Below, in pieces: positions 54,653 through 64,000 of a DNA stretch of 64,000 nt. Position 1 is the stretch's first letter. Each line of letters opens with the position of its first letter. The position numbers and the translations under genes are program-made. The stretch is from Gerris lacustris (Eukaryota > Arthropoda > Insecta > Hemiptera > Gerridae). The notes under the pieces were generated by a model that was given only the letters and a program-made list of their open reading frames with translations, was not told the DNA's origin and made no database searches. The stretch lies in NCBI GenBank assembly GCA_951217055.1, contig OX578281.1:15105344-15169343 (forward strand), written 5' to 3'.

Positions 54653-54842
54653 AACAGCTTGGTTTTCCGGTGAAATCCGCATCACGAAGGGTGTGAAGTC
54701 AGACGTTTCGCTTCCCTATCTTGTTTTGCTTAGAGTTAACATCACAATGTACCACACCCTTGAAGATGCTTCCAGTAGTGGAAGCAAAACGTCTGTATTT
54801 AAACCCTTCGTGACGCGGATTTCGCCGGAAAACTAAGCTGTT
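54653..54842. mobile_element. Penelope-like foldback element
   Basis: Arms AACAGCTTGGTTTTCCGGTG, AAATCCGCATCACGAAGGGT and the inverse, with AGACGTTT and AAACGTCT inside. The right half carries TTGAAGA, TGCTTCC/GGAAGCA stem, then AAAACGTCTG, the same box order as the hammerhead-like motif but with G lost from GAAA. Confidence 0.68.
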
Positions 54843-54943
54843 ATTACGAGTCAACCCGCGTAAGCCTACGCACTAAGATATCAGATTTACGTAATATAAC
54901 TAAATTTAGAGATATTTTTCTTACAAGTAGAACTACTAAAAAT

Positions 54944-55395
54944 TCTCAGCCAATTAGTGTGGCACATAGCTTCCTCGCTTCCTATTTCGTATGCTTTAAT
55001 GACTTTATATGCCCATTATTATCAAAATTATTTAATTTTCCCCCATAAATGTTTAAAACTGTCAAAATAGTTATGATTTTTTACATGAATTAAAGTATCA
55101 ATTTAGCAATCTTTGAAATTAGTGAGCAGAGCCGAATTGAAATTAATCCGGGGCTATCTGTGGGCTATTTCTAACAAACCATCAATGTGCTAATTATGAC
55201 CTACCATACAAATTTCATTAATATTAGACGTGTAGTTTTTAAGATACGTTGGTTCCCAAAAATTGAGCGACAGACAGACCGACAGTCAGATATAGAACCA
55301 AAAATGATCCCTGATGTCTGAAACGAATTTTTGAAATTTCGCTCTTCAGAATGATCACATAGCCTCGTCTACCTTCGGTAATCTCGGAACAAAAT
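54944..55395 (+). mobile_element. Family B element, shortened copy
   Basis: CAGCCAATTAGTGTGGCACA, TAGCTTCCTCGCTTCCTATT, then GACCTACCATACAAATTTCA, GAGCGACAGACAGACCGACA and the 3' hairpin. The segment between the CGCAGAC-type block and the ACCATCAATGTGCTAATTAT block is partly deleted. Confidence 0.75.
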
Positions 55396-55672
55396 TAATT
55401 GTACTGGTATTAGGTATTTTGCTTCCGAGCTTACCGAAGGTTACAGAAGGAAGCTATGTGATCGTTCTGAAAAACGAAAATATTTTGTGTCTACGTTTTC
55501 AAAAGTTCCAACAAAAAAATCCGTTTTTGGTTCCGTGACTGTCTGTCGGTCTGTCACTCAAATCTTGTGAACCAACATATCTTAAAAACTACTCGTCATT
55601 TGGACATTTGGATGGTAGCACATAATTCTGCGACCATTTTTTTTTCTTTAGCATGCGCACAAACTTACATTT

Positions 55673-57556
55673 CGCTAGTATACCTGCAAAACCTCGTATG
55701 TACCAAATCCAAAATTTTACAGGAGAGCAAAAAAACTGAATAACTGTTTAATATTTTACTTCTATGAAATGTTGCCCATATATATGATGTTTTACTACCA
55801 TTGGAGGTATTATATACACTAATAATTAAAATTATAATTAAATTATGATTTTGTGGACTGATTTTGTACTTACGAGGATTTAGACAAGAACTTTTGTCGA
55901 GTTACAAGGTTTTACAAAGAAGAATAAATATATTTTTAATTTTTTCTGTTGGTTTTTCTGAAAAATTGTATTTGAAAAAAATGTTTGTCCCATTGAATAG
56001 ATGAAGTTAGATTTTTTTCCCGACCTAAAATTCCAATTTTAAATTTGAAGTTCACGTTTACGCGAGCGTTGCTCATGAACGCTTAGACGGATAACGTTGT
56101 CCAACGAACTCGTCCTGGGCATTGGTAAAATGAACATGTCTACCAAATTTCATCAAACAACATTTATTCACATTTACTCAAGTTATCGTCGCACGTTTTA
56201 TAATTCGCGGACACACAGACCGACAGACAGACAGACAGACACGAGAACAAAAATGTTCCCTGATGTCTGAAACGGATTTCGTTCTTGGAATTTTTAAAAT
56301 CGGAGGCATAAAAGTTTTTCGATCTCAAAAGTGAACAAAATGCTTCCTTTACCTTCGGTAAGCTCGGAAGCTATAGGAAAAATATAAATAAATAAAATTT
56401 AATACTAATAATGAACATATTTTAAAGTGAAACAACGGAAACGAATTCGTAGTTTAATTGTTTAATTCAATACCATTTTTAGAACCAACAGCAAGTGAAT
56501 ATTATGAAAGTTAAAAACAAAACAAAAATACAATTTTAATAGACATCTACCTAATGTTTCATAGGGAATTACTAAAAACTTTTACATTCTTTAAAGATAT
56601 AATAATAATCATTAAATGTACGAAAAAATGATAATGAAATAGAAAAATGCTATGAGAATGTGATAAAAATGCCAGTAATATTCAATTAATAATTAAAGAA
56701 TTGTAAAACACAAAATAATCATTGTTAGATAGAAAATTTATAATTTAAAGTATAAACGTGATGTGTGATTTGTACTTTAAGTGATTATGTAAAATTAAAA
56801 AAAAGTTCTAACTGTTTAAAAAAATTGTAATACAATCGAAGTAGCAAGAAGGAATCAATGATGACAGGTTTTTCCCCTCGGGGCGATTGTCCTTTGATAA
56901 AAAGGCATCGTCAAGTAAATAATAATAGTTTGTAAAGGTTTAGAAAAGCAAAAAAAAAAACAGTAAACATTTTTGTAAGATGGTAGGATGTCAAAAACCT
57001 CGTATGTTTATTTTACTTCGTGTAGTCTAGTAAATAAAACCACGTAAGTCCAGAATAAAAACACGTAAGGTAATTTAAAAGTAGATTTAAAACCTCGTAA
57101 GTTTATATACATATGGTGCAAAACCACGCAAGTTGAATTTTCTTAGAACAATGCATCGTATAAAACCATGTAAGTCTCCTGAACTGCGAAACCTCATTAA
57201 AACTCGTGATAAATAGTTGTTATAATTAATATAAACGCAAGTTTAACTTAAAAAATGAATAATATAATAATTTTAAATACAAATTTGTCAATATAAGTCA
57301 TTTAACTTATTTTGAAATCAGAACTGAGCTGTAGCCTGGGAGCGGCGTGCTTCTTTATCAGACATACGAGGATTTACTACCTTCCTTGTAACCTTCTCGA
57401 CTTACCAGCTTTTTCAATCGCTGTTTCACGGCGTCGTAGTCGACAAAAACTTACAATATTTCACACGGAGACGCAGTCGACCTATACCTATCGAAATATG
57501 AAATAAAAAAAAAATCCCAAAAATCGGACTTACGAGGTTTTGCAGGTATACTAGCG
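55673..57556. mobile_element. 1.88-kb TIR element with AAAACCTCGTAAGT motif array
   Basis: Perfect 26-bp terminal inverted repeats: CGCTAGTATACCTGCAAAAC then CTCGTA on the left, and the exact inverse at 57531-57556. It sits in a family B copy with a 4-bp ATTT duplication (55669-55672 and 57557-57560). Inside, variants of AAAACC(T/A)CGTAAGT recur: forward near 56993, 57036, 57056, 57088, 57119 and 57162, and inverted near 55868, 57362 and 57527. This looks like a repeated terminal or subterminal binding site. No transposase frame is present. Four-base duplications occur in Sola and Chapaev groups, but the ends do not let me choose. Confidence 0.85.
56095..56370 (+). repeat. Family B-related fragment inside the 1.88-kb element
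   Basis: GACCGACAGACAGACAGACA, AAATGTTCCCTGATGTCTGA, AACGGATTTCGTTCTTGGAA and CTTTACCTTCGGTAAGCTCG match B, but the sequence before the GACA run differs (CAAATTTCATCAAACAACAT), so it is a distinct subfamily. Confidence 0.7.
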
Positions 57557-57724
57557 ATTTATTTACATCTATATCTTCAAAAGCACTCATCTAATTTTTT
57601 TATGAAGTTTGTATAGTTGGTCGAAAGTAGATCGCAGATAGCACCAGATATCATTTCAACCGTCTACGGTCATTAACTTTTGGTTAATTGATACTTTAAT
57701 TGATGTAAAAATCCAAATAAATAG

Positions 57725-58441
57725 ACAGCCAATTGGTATGGCACAAAACTTCCTCGCATCCTATGACGTACTTCATTGATTTTATGCTTTTACAAGCCAT
57801 TATTGTCTAATTTGTAATTGTTTCCCTAGTTATTTAGTCTGTCAAAATTATTTTGATTTTTTACATGAATCATTAAAGTATCAATTTAGCAAAAGTTAAA
57901 GAGCGCAGACGGTTCAAATTAATCTGGGGCTATCCGTGGGTTACTTTCAATAATCTATAAATGTTTCATACAAATCAGATAATTACTTTTGAAGCTATAG
58001 GTGTAAATAAATGTATGTTTGTGTGCATGTGGCATAGAAACAAATGAGCGCAGAAGGTTGAAACTTATATGAGACCAACAATAAGCTAATTATGACCTAT
58101 GATAAAAATTTCATTAAAGTCGGACGTGTAGTTTTTTAGATACATATATTGGTTAATAAGAATTCAGCAACAGAGCGTCAGACAGACCGACAGCCAGACA
58201 CGGAACCAAAAATGTTCCCTGATGTCCGAACATATTTTTGTCTTGGATTTTTTGAAATCGGAGACATTAAATATTTTTGTTCTTCAGAACGATCACATAG
58301 CTTTCATTACCTTCGGTAAGCTCGGAAGCAAAAACAGGGGAAACAAATAAATTAGACAATATTGGCTCTTAAAACCATAAAATATTCAATAAAGTACGTT
58401 ATAGGAAGCGAGAAAGCCATGTGCCACACTAATTGGCAGTC
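57725..58441 (+). mobile_element. Family B element, full length with both terminal inverted repeats
   Basis: The left end AGACAGCCAATTGGTATGGC, then ACTTCCTCGCATCCTATGAC, GTACTTCATTGATTTTATGC, AAGCCATTATTGTCTAATTT. The right end (about 58343-58441) is the inverse, ending TGCCACACTAATTGGCAGTC. Arms are about 100 bp. The body holds the GACA run, the TGTCTGAAACGG-type block and the GCTTCC...GGAAGC hairpin just before the right arm. No reading frame is conserved among copies, so family B is non-autonomous. Target duplication is unclear. Confidence 0.85.
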
Positions 58442-59155
58442 TATTTTATAAAGCAACTTAGTGGAGTGATTTAATTAAACTATAATAAATCTCTTTCTAC
58501 AATATCCTTTTTATGTGAGAGCTATAGTGTGGTTTATTCTTATTATTATTATATACTGTGTGAGAAACAAAGACATTGATATTTTATTATGCTCTGTTCA
58601 TGTTATTTGTTGTCTAATAGGGTCTTCATTAACCAATGGTTTTAAAATGATCCAATCAAAAAAATCACTCACAAAAATTTTAGGGCGTGTCAAATAATAA
58701 TTTATTATATTTTATTTTTCGTTTGTAAGAGTCACATCATTTTTCTACATGTACAAAATAAAAGAGTAAATATATAAAGTTGGAAAAAATATTCATGAGA
58801 AAAACTAGATATGTATTTTATTTAAATTGAATTTTGATTGGTTTTACAACAGTTAAAAAATGCTTCATGTAAATAAATTTAAATATATTGTGCCTCAGTT
58901 CTCCTGTATGTATCTCATGCGCCTTTATCAGACTAAATTATTTCCTTTAAAGTTACTTAAATGGATTTATTTAATTGGTACAGCAGTGTAATGGTAGCTA
59001 GAATTTTTACGCCTAAAAAAAGTGCCAACATTAATATTTTTTCTTCAGAACTAATCATGTAATTCCACTGCTCATTATAAAAGTATTTTTTTTAAGTTAA
59101 CCCTTGATTGAATTGCCTCTAAATGCAATTAACCCCTAATGGCTTCGTTTTCTCA
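58442..59155. other. Intergenic, nothing recognised
   Basis: AT-rich; a 60-codon frame at 58515-58697 has no motif. Confidence 0.45.
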
Positions 59156-59349
59156 AGCTGATTTCCCACGGCCTGTGACTTGGTGAGCTTGACTCGAAGT
59201 GTGTCGTACCTCGAATTGTTGAAACATAGTAGGCTCGATATGGTTTGTGGGTGGCTTGACCTTTCCTGTTAAGGACTCGACGGACGAAGCCTATGAGCAC
59301 AAGCCTTAGTTAAGAGTCTCGCCAAGTCACAGGCCATGGGAACCCAGCT
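59156..59349. mobile_element. 194-bp PIF/Harbinger-like miniature element
   Basis: Ends AGCTGATTTCCCACGGCCTG and, inverted, AGCTGGGTTCCCATGGCCTG, both continuing TGACTTGGYGAG. Flanks are TCA and TTA, a TNA duplication with one change. Confidence 0.75.
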
Positions 59350-59588
59350 TTACGAGTTAAGTCGCGCGGCATACAAAACTTCCCCAATCTAAATTTTCCT
59401 CATTTTCGGGGTCGAACGTGTAATGTTAATTAAATTACCCCCAACAGTATAATTCAACTTTAAACTTAGGGGGTTTTTTAAAAAAAATTGTATACAAACA
59501 ATACCTAATTAACTGATAACATCTCAGAGAAAGTGAATGACCCTAATACGGTTGCAGAGCTAAGACTACAGTCGAAGATTACCTAGAC
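59350..59588. other. Spacer, nothing recognised
   Basis: No frame or repeat found. Its last 8 bp are the left target duplication of the next element. Confidence 0.45.
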
Positions 59589-59979
59589 CAGAAGTCTCCA
59601 ATATTTAGAATGAGGCCGGATATGATGGTTTATATAACGGGCCGGATATGATGGTCTATATAGCAGACAGGATTTGATGGTCTATATAGCAGGCCGGATT
59701 TGATCGACTATATAGCGGGCCGGATGAAGTAAGCAATCAGATATTATAAATTCACAATCGTAGGGAATATCCGGATAAGCACTATCCATTACGGCCTAAA
59801 AAACTTCAATCAGAATCGTGCTGATCTATATTAATGATTGAAATGGCATTTGATGATAGACAACTTCTAACTTTGCAGTGTTTAGGTTCTTTTGTTAACT
59901 TCTTTTGTAGCGTGGCGGGCCGGATTAAAACGTCTCACGGGCCGGATACAACCTTTGGGCCGTAGAATAGAGAGCCCTG
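59589..59979. mobile_element. 391-bp hAT-type miniature element with internal 26-bp tandem repeats
   Basis: Flanked by ACCTAGAC and ACCTAGTC (59581-59588 and 59980-59987), an 8-bp duplication with one mismatch. Ends are CAGAAGTCTCCAATATTTAG and, inverted, CAGGGCTCTCTATTCTACGG. The interior has four 26-bp units (GGCCGGATATGATGGTCTAT, ATAGCG) at about 59612-59720 and further GGGCCGGAT words near the right end. Repeated GGGCCG words and CAG...CTG ends with 8-bp duplications are typical of hAT elements. Confidence 0.85.
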
Positions 59980-59987
59980 ACCTAGTC

Positions 59988-60889
59988 CATCAAAACTCTA
60001 ACTCTTATCAGGTCCGTGCATGGTCATTTTTGCGAAGGTTGGATCACAAAATTACCCCGCGTGAGCACTGAAGGATACCAAATTTTTGCAATTAAAATAT
60101 TGTTGTTTCTTTTTCTGATTAGGTATTTGTTTTTTGTTTTAAACAATGAATTGTTTTATTTTTAATTTAATCTTTTATACATTCTCGTTGCTTAACAAAC
60201 TATTTTCAATGTTAATTCGGTTACCCTCTAGGTAGTCCACGTAGATAGAGTGTCACGGTTTCTTGACTGAGGGTAAAATTAAATTGAAGAGGGGGGTTTT
60301 GAATTGTATAAAAGCTTAAGAAAGTTTCCACTTTTCTATTGAAGAAGAGAAGTTTTTTATTTTTATTTTTTAAGAAGTGAGAAAATTTCTTATAGTTAAG
60401 AATCCGTGGGATAAAGAATCTCATTTGTTCTTTTGTGTTGTTGACTAGTGTCTGTTCTCTAGTCCTTTTCTTTCTTCTTTTTCTTTTCTATGAGTTGTAG
60501 TTTTCAGAAGATTAAGTTTTTTTTACCCGAAAGTTTTCCATTAGTTCAATTTCAAAGCTTTAAAGGTATTAATAGAATTCGTTGATATTAATAGAACTGG
60601 TCAAGTAAGAATGCGGATTATTATTATATTATCAGCCTTGGCACAAAAGAGCTTTGTATTCATGAAAATAATCGCTCGAGATTTTACATTTTTTACGTCT
60701 TTTCTTGAATTAAAAGTTTTTGGGAAACAACTTAAACTATAAAGCAAGAGAAAGACGCCTTTGTCTTATATTTTTGATAAGAAAATATCTTGACAAGAAA
60801 GGAATACAAGTTAGTGTATTGAATAATTCTATTCGATACAACTCCTAAACTTTCACACACACGAATAAATACTTTACTTTGTCCAGTAT
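59988..60889. other. Intergenic, nothing recognised
   Basis: T-rich; the minus frame at 60221-60424 is Lys/Phe/Leu-rich without motif. Confidence 0.45.
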
Positions 60890-61290
60890 TTTCCACAAAT
60901 TAGTTGCTTTGAGTTTAGCATTTAATTAAAAGTGACAGAAAAAATAATTCCTCACCATTTTGGGATCGAACCCAATCCCTCATCCTTTGCAATTACCTAT
61001 CGCGATTTCCTCAGAAACTAGATTTTTCCCGTTAAAATGACTTATTTAACTAATGGACTAGATTATCGAATTTTTTAAATCAAAATCTTCGGAAATGTTT
61101 TACAGAAATATATATATTTTTTTTTTTTTTACGTAATTTCAGGGTTTTTAGGGGCCAACACTCTCAAATTTAGAGCTAAAAAATGGACTTAGGCTACGTT
61201 AAAATGTGTAAATCCATCAAAATATCAAATTTTTGAGCAATCAAACTACTTCCTCTGATGATATACTTGTAAATGAGAAAGTTAAAAAAA
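60890..61290 (-). repeat. Dispersed repeat family A, inverted copy
   Basis: Contains TGGGATCGAACCCAATCCCT (inverse of the B-box-bearing segment at 8635), a TTAAATCAAAATC-TTCGG block, and GTGTAAATCCATCAAAATAT with the AAATGAGAAAGTTAAAAAA end. The central part is diverged. Confidence 0.62.
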
Positions 61291-61404
61291 TAAAAAGAAG
61301 TTATAGCTCTGTCTTTGTCCACTGCCTCCCTGTAAGTTCTTCAAATGTTTCGTGTAAATGTTTTAATAATTGTAATGAAGTACTTTTTAATGTGAATTTT
61401 TAAA

Positions 61405-61985
61405 AATAGTCATCCAATTATCGTGGAACATAGCATTCCCGTGCATATTTTGTTTTCTTTAATGATTTTTATGCTTTTACAGCCCATTATTGTTAAATTT
61501 ATATAATCCCCCCCCCCGTTTTTAAATCTGTCAACATTATTTTGATTTTCTACATTAATTATAGTATCAATTTAGCAATATTTAAAAAGCGTAGACTGTT
61601 GAAATTAAGCTGGGACTATCTAAACCACCCAAATTTCATAATAATCATACGAGTACTTTTAAAGATATAGCTGTAAATAAAAGTATGGTTGTGCGCATGT
61701 GAAAGAGAAACAATATGCGCAGAAAGTTGTAACTTTTATGAGACCAACAATGAGCTAATTATGACCTACCATCCAAATTCCATTAACATCTGATGACTAG
61801 TTTTTAAGATATGGTTCGCAAACAGTGAGCGATAGAGCGACACGGAACTAACAATTTCCCCTGATGTCTGAAACAGAGATGTGTTGGAATTTTTAAAATT
61901 GGAGACAACAATTTTTCCTTCATTAGAATGATTACTTATCTTCTGTTACCTTATTCGGTAAGCTCTAAAGCTTTTGTGGATGAAG
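61405..61985 (+). mobile_element. Family B element, diverged copy
   Basis: CATCCAATTATCGTGGAACA, TAGCATTCCCGTGCATATTT, GAAAGAGAAACAATATGCGC, GACCAACAATGAGCTAATTA, CTGATGTCTGAAACAGAG and CTGTTACCTTATTCGGTAAG, with many substitutions. No right terminal repeat. Confidence 0.72.
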
Positions 61986-63750
61986 AATTAAAAGGAGTAG
62001 TCTAATTCAAAACAAATATGAAATAAGTCCCGGAATAAAATATTTTTGTTTCAAATGATAATATTATAAATGTAAATGTTGTATTTAATAATTAATTGAT
62101 ATACTACGTATATTTATTATTAGTCATCACTTTGTAAATCTGTATACTAAATACAGTTTAATATTAAAAATCTTAATCAGTATTTACTATAAGTAGCATT
62201 TTATCAGAGTGAAAAAAAAAGGTCTGTAAATCGATCATCCTAAATATTATCACATAAAAATTGCAAAATCTAATACCCATTGTACTTATTAGACTTATAA
62301 ACTTATATAAAGTTGCTAACTTAAAAGTTTCTTCTATAAAACGAATATAATGTTTATGTCTGGTATAGATATTCCTTAACACACAGGTGTTTGTATGTGT
62401 AGCTATTGTATGAATTTAAATCTCGAAAGAAGTAAATATGGGTTGAAAGAAGCTCTTGTTTTCTCTATGTATGCAAAACGCAAGAGAGGAAGATAATTTC
62501 AAGAAAAACGGTCGTACACAACAGGTGGATAATTCCAAAGAAAACAAGGAACCAATTTTTTTAGAAAAAAGTTTTATCCTGCATTTTTAAAAAAAGAGAT
62601 TTCTTATTTTTTTGTCGATAGAATTTTTATAGGAGGGAAATGTTGTCATAGTGTGTTTGAAAGAGGGGTGGAGGGGGTCTAAATTAGCCTAATGGGGTGA
62701 AATGGTTCTAAAGTTAGCAGGTGGTAGTGGTAGCTCAGCCCCATTAGTCCTCTCCTAGCTTTTACCTTTTTAGCAATTCAGATTTTCTGCAAACTTCCCC
62801 CTTCTTCCTTGCTTTTTCCCCTTAGCGGGGCTTCTTTAGTAAAATCTTAGTAAGGAGAGGCACCCACCATGGAAAATCTGGGGGTCCTCACTTCTTGCTC
62901 TAAGAAGAAGGACCTAAAGATTAACTTCCTTTTCTTGCCTTCATGACCAAGTACTTGATACTGCAGGAGCTCTCCCCGCTGTATAATGATCAGATTATAC
63001 CGCTCCTGAATTTCAACTTTATGACCTCTCCCCCAACCCCCTCTTTTTTATCTCAACCTTCATCCCAGTTTCCTCCACCTTGATTCCTCCCAACCGAGAT
63101 TCTCCCCGAACTAGTAGAGAGAGAGAAACAGAAAAATTGAATATGGAATGGGACATTGCTCTTGCTGACATTTATACCTCGGTAGTAGGTCTTGAAGCTC
63201 GGGTGAAAATCTTAAGAAGGTTAGAATTCTTCTTCTGTGATTTATTAAGCGAGCGTAGTTTGTGAAAACGCTTTATTATACAGTGCATTTCTCTCTTTCC
63301 CCCCCTTCTTCAGGGAGAAACTTAATTTTCTGTGTGTATGTTTAGGAGTTAAAAATTCAAATTTTTCGGTTTCATTTTCACTCTTTTACACTTATATCTT
63401 TGTTCTCGGTACATAATCTTGTAAATAAAATTACAATTTTAACTAAAACTAAAAACTTCGTTGTGTATAATTTAATTTCTTGTTTAACATCTTTGTATAA
63501 ATTAAAAGACTATTGTCTATAAAATTCATACCCTTCTTTTTAAATGTTCGAATTATTTTTTGGCACATGGCTTATTAGGAGTGAGAACGAATCATTTTTA
63601 ATATGAAAAATTTTCTCTCACAGAGCTATGAGTTGAATGATGCCACTTCAAAATCTGAATCACTCAGAACGAATAAAAAATGTATCTGGGATGTTATAAT
63701 TTTTGATTTCTGAAGAAAACCCATAAAGTATAATACTAAATTATGCTAGA
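61986..63750. other. No gene recognised
   Basis: From about 62640 to 63260 the sequence is less AT-rich, with C-rich stretches. A 61-codon frame at 63080-63265 is Arg/Glu-rich (RERETEKLNMEWDIALADIY) and protein-like, but no family or splice context supports it. Confidence 0.45.
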
Positions 63751-63970
63751 TATGGGAGCGTCTATAAATTATGAGCGTCTATGGAAGTCAGCTTATGGGA
63801 ATAACACAAACTGTCTCCAAGTAAATTGAAAAAACTTTAATGCCAAATCAATTTTCAGCCTTCAAAAGACCATCATCACCATTACTGTGGAAGAAAATAA
63901 AAATGTTAAATTAATAAAATGATTTAGTGAGAGGCGAGTCTACCACATATCGGAGAGGCTGAAAGCTGAT
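63751..63970. mobile_element. Penelope-like foldback element, partial
   Basis: Tail words GGGAGCGTCTATAAATTA and GAGCGTCTATGGAAGTCA (a tandem partial pair) are followed by CCAAATCAATTTTCAGCC, AAGACCATCATCACC, and a short right arm GGCTGAAAGCTGATTTGG. On the minus strand 63853-63879 reads GTGATGA, TGGTC...GGCT, GAAA, one base from a consensus hammerhead core. It ends abruptly against the next repeat. Confidence 0.65.
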
Positions 63971-63971
63971 T

Positions 63972-64000
63972 TGGAAGCAAGCTTACAGAAGGTAACGGAA
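63972..64000 (-). repeat. Start of a reversed family B copy at the window edge
   Basis: GGAAGCAAGCTTACAGAAGG then TAACGGAA matches the inverse of the B 3' hairpin; the rest lies beyond the window. Confidence 0.6.

Larger units (their letters stand above)
55408..57716 (-). mobile_element. Family B element in reverse, split by a 1.9-kb insertion
   Basis: 55408-55672 and 57557-57716 are two parts of one reversed B copy (TTCCGAGCTTACCGAAGGTT ... GCATGCGCACAAACTTACAT, then ATTTACATCTATATCTTCAA ... TACTTTAATTGATGTAAAAA). ATTT at the break is present on both sides. Head-to-head with the copy at 54944 and followed directly by the copy at 57725, it makes a cluster of three. Confidence 0.78.

Noticed and set aside
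63080..63265. 61-codon Arg/Glu-rich frame as a gene
   Set aside because: Composition is protein-like, but there is no homology, splice site or start context to support it.

Overview
The window looks like AT-rich, repeat-dense nuclear DNA from an invertebrate, most likely an insect. The grounds are long intergenic or intronic stretches, many eukaryotic DNA-transposon miniatures, Penelope-like retroelement sequence, tRNA-derived repeats, and one spliced exon resembling a cysteine-containing module of arthropod extracellular proteins. There are no bacterial operons, ribosome binding sites or phage genes. I cannot name the species.

Only one segment looks like a conserved host coding exon: 51110-51251 (+), bounded by a pyrimidine-rich AG acceptor and a GT donor and encoding a C-x2-P-x2-W-x-G-x-W-F-Q-x-G module. 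Its flanks would be very large introns filled with repeats. A second candidate, a 71-codon open frame on the minus strand at 26214-26429, has no family I recognise.

Layout. 1-1.4 kb: end of a 54-bp coding-like minisatellite. 2.8-10.5 kb: dispersed family A, two copies of family C (with the N-terminus of a Crypton-like recombinase ORF), and family F. 12-20.3 kb: several miniature inverted-repeat elements, a degenerate LINE reverse-transcriptase tail, a 60-bp tandem array split by a tRNA-bearing palindromic element, and two mariner-type inverted-repeat elements. 24.4-25.4 kb: a Penelope-like remnant with a GIY-YIG-like reading frame between two (TA)n tracts. 26.6-29.4 kb: family B and foldback elements. 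30.7-33.5 kb: nested TIR elements and a second tRNA-bearing element. 34-41 kb: scattered A, B, D and H repeats. 43.9-44.6 kb: a 33-bp minisatellite open for 208 codons. 45-47.8 kb: B, D and a foldback with a 15-bp target duplication. 50-51.3 kb: unique sequence with the exon. 52.6-64 kb: family F, a 278-bp tandem duplication, a cluster of B elements interrupted by a 1.9-kb TIR element, a hAT-type miniature element, and more A, B and Penelope-like pieces.

The main biological theme is mobile DNA. One recurring signal links many pieces: foldback elements carry CTGAWGA, a short stem-loop, then GAAA, which is the layout of a hammerhead ribozyme core. In one case this lies downstream of a GIY-YIG remnant, which supports a Penelope-like origin. 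Family letters (A, B, C, D, F, G, H, P, T) are my own labels for repeats matched by eye within this window; no database was searched.
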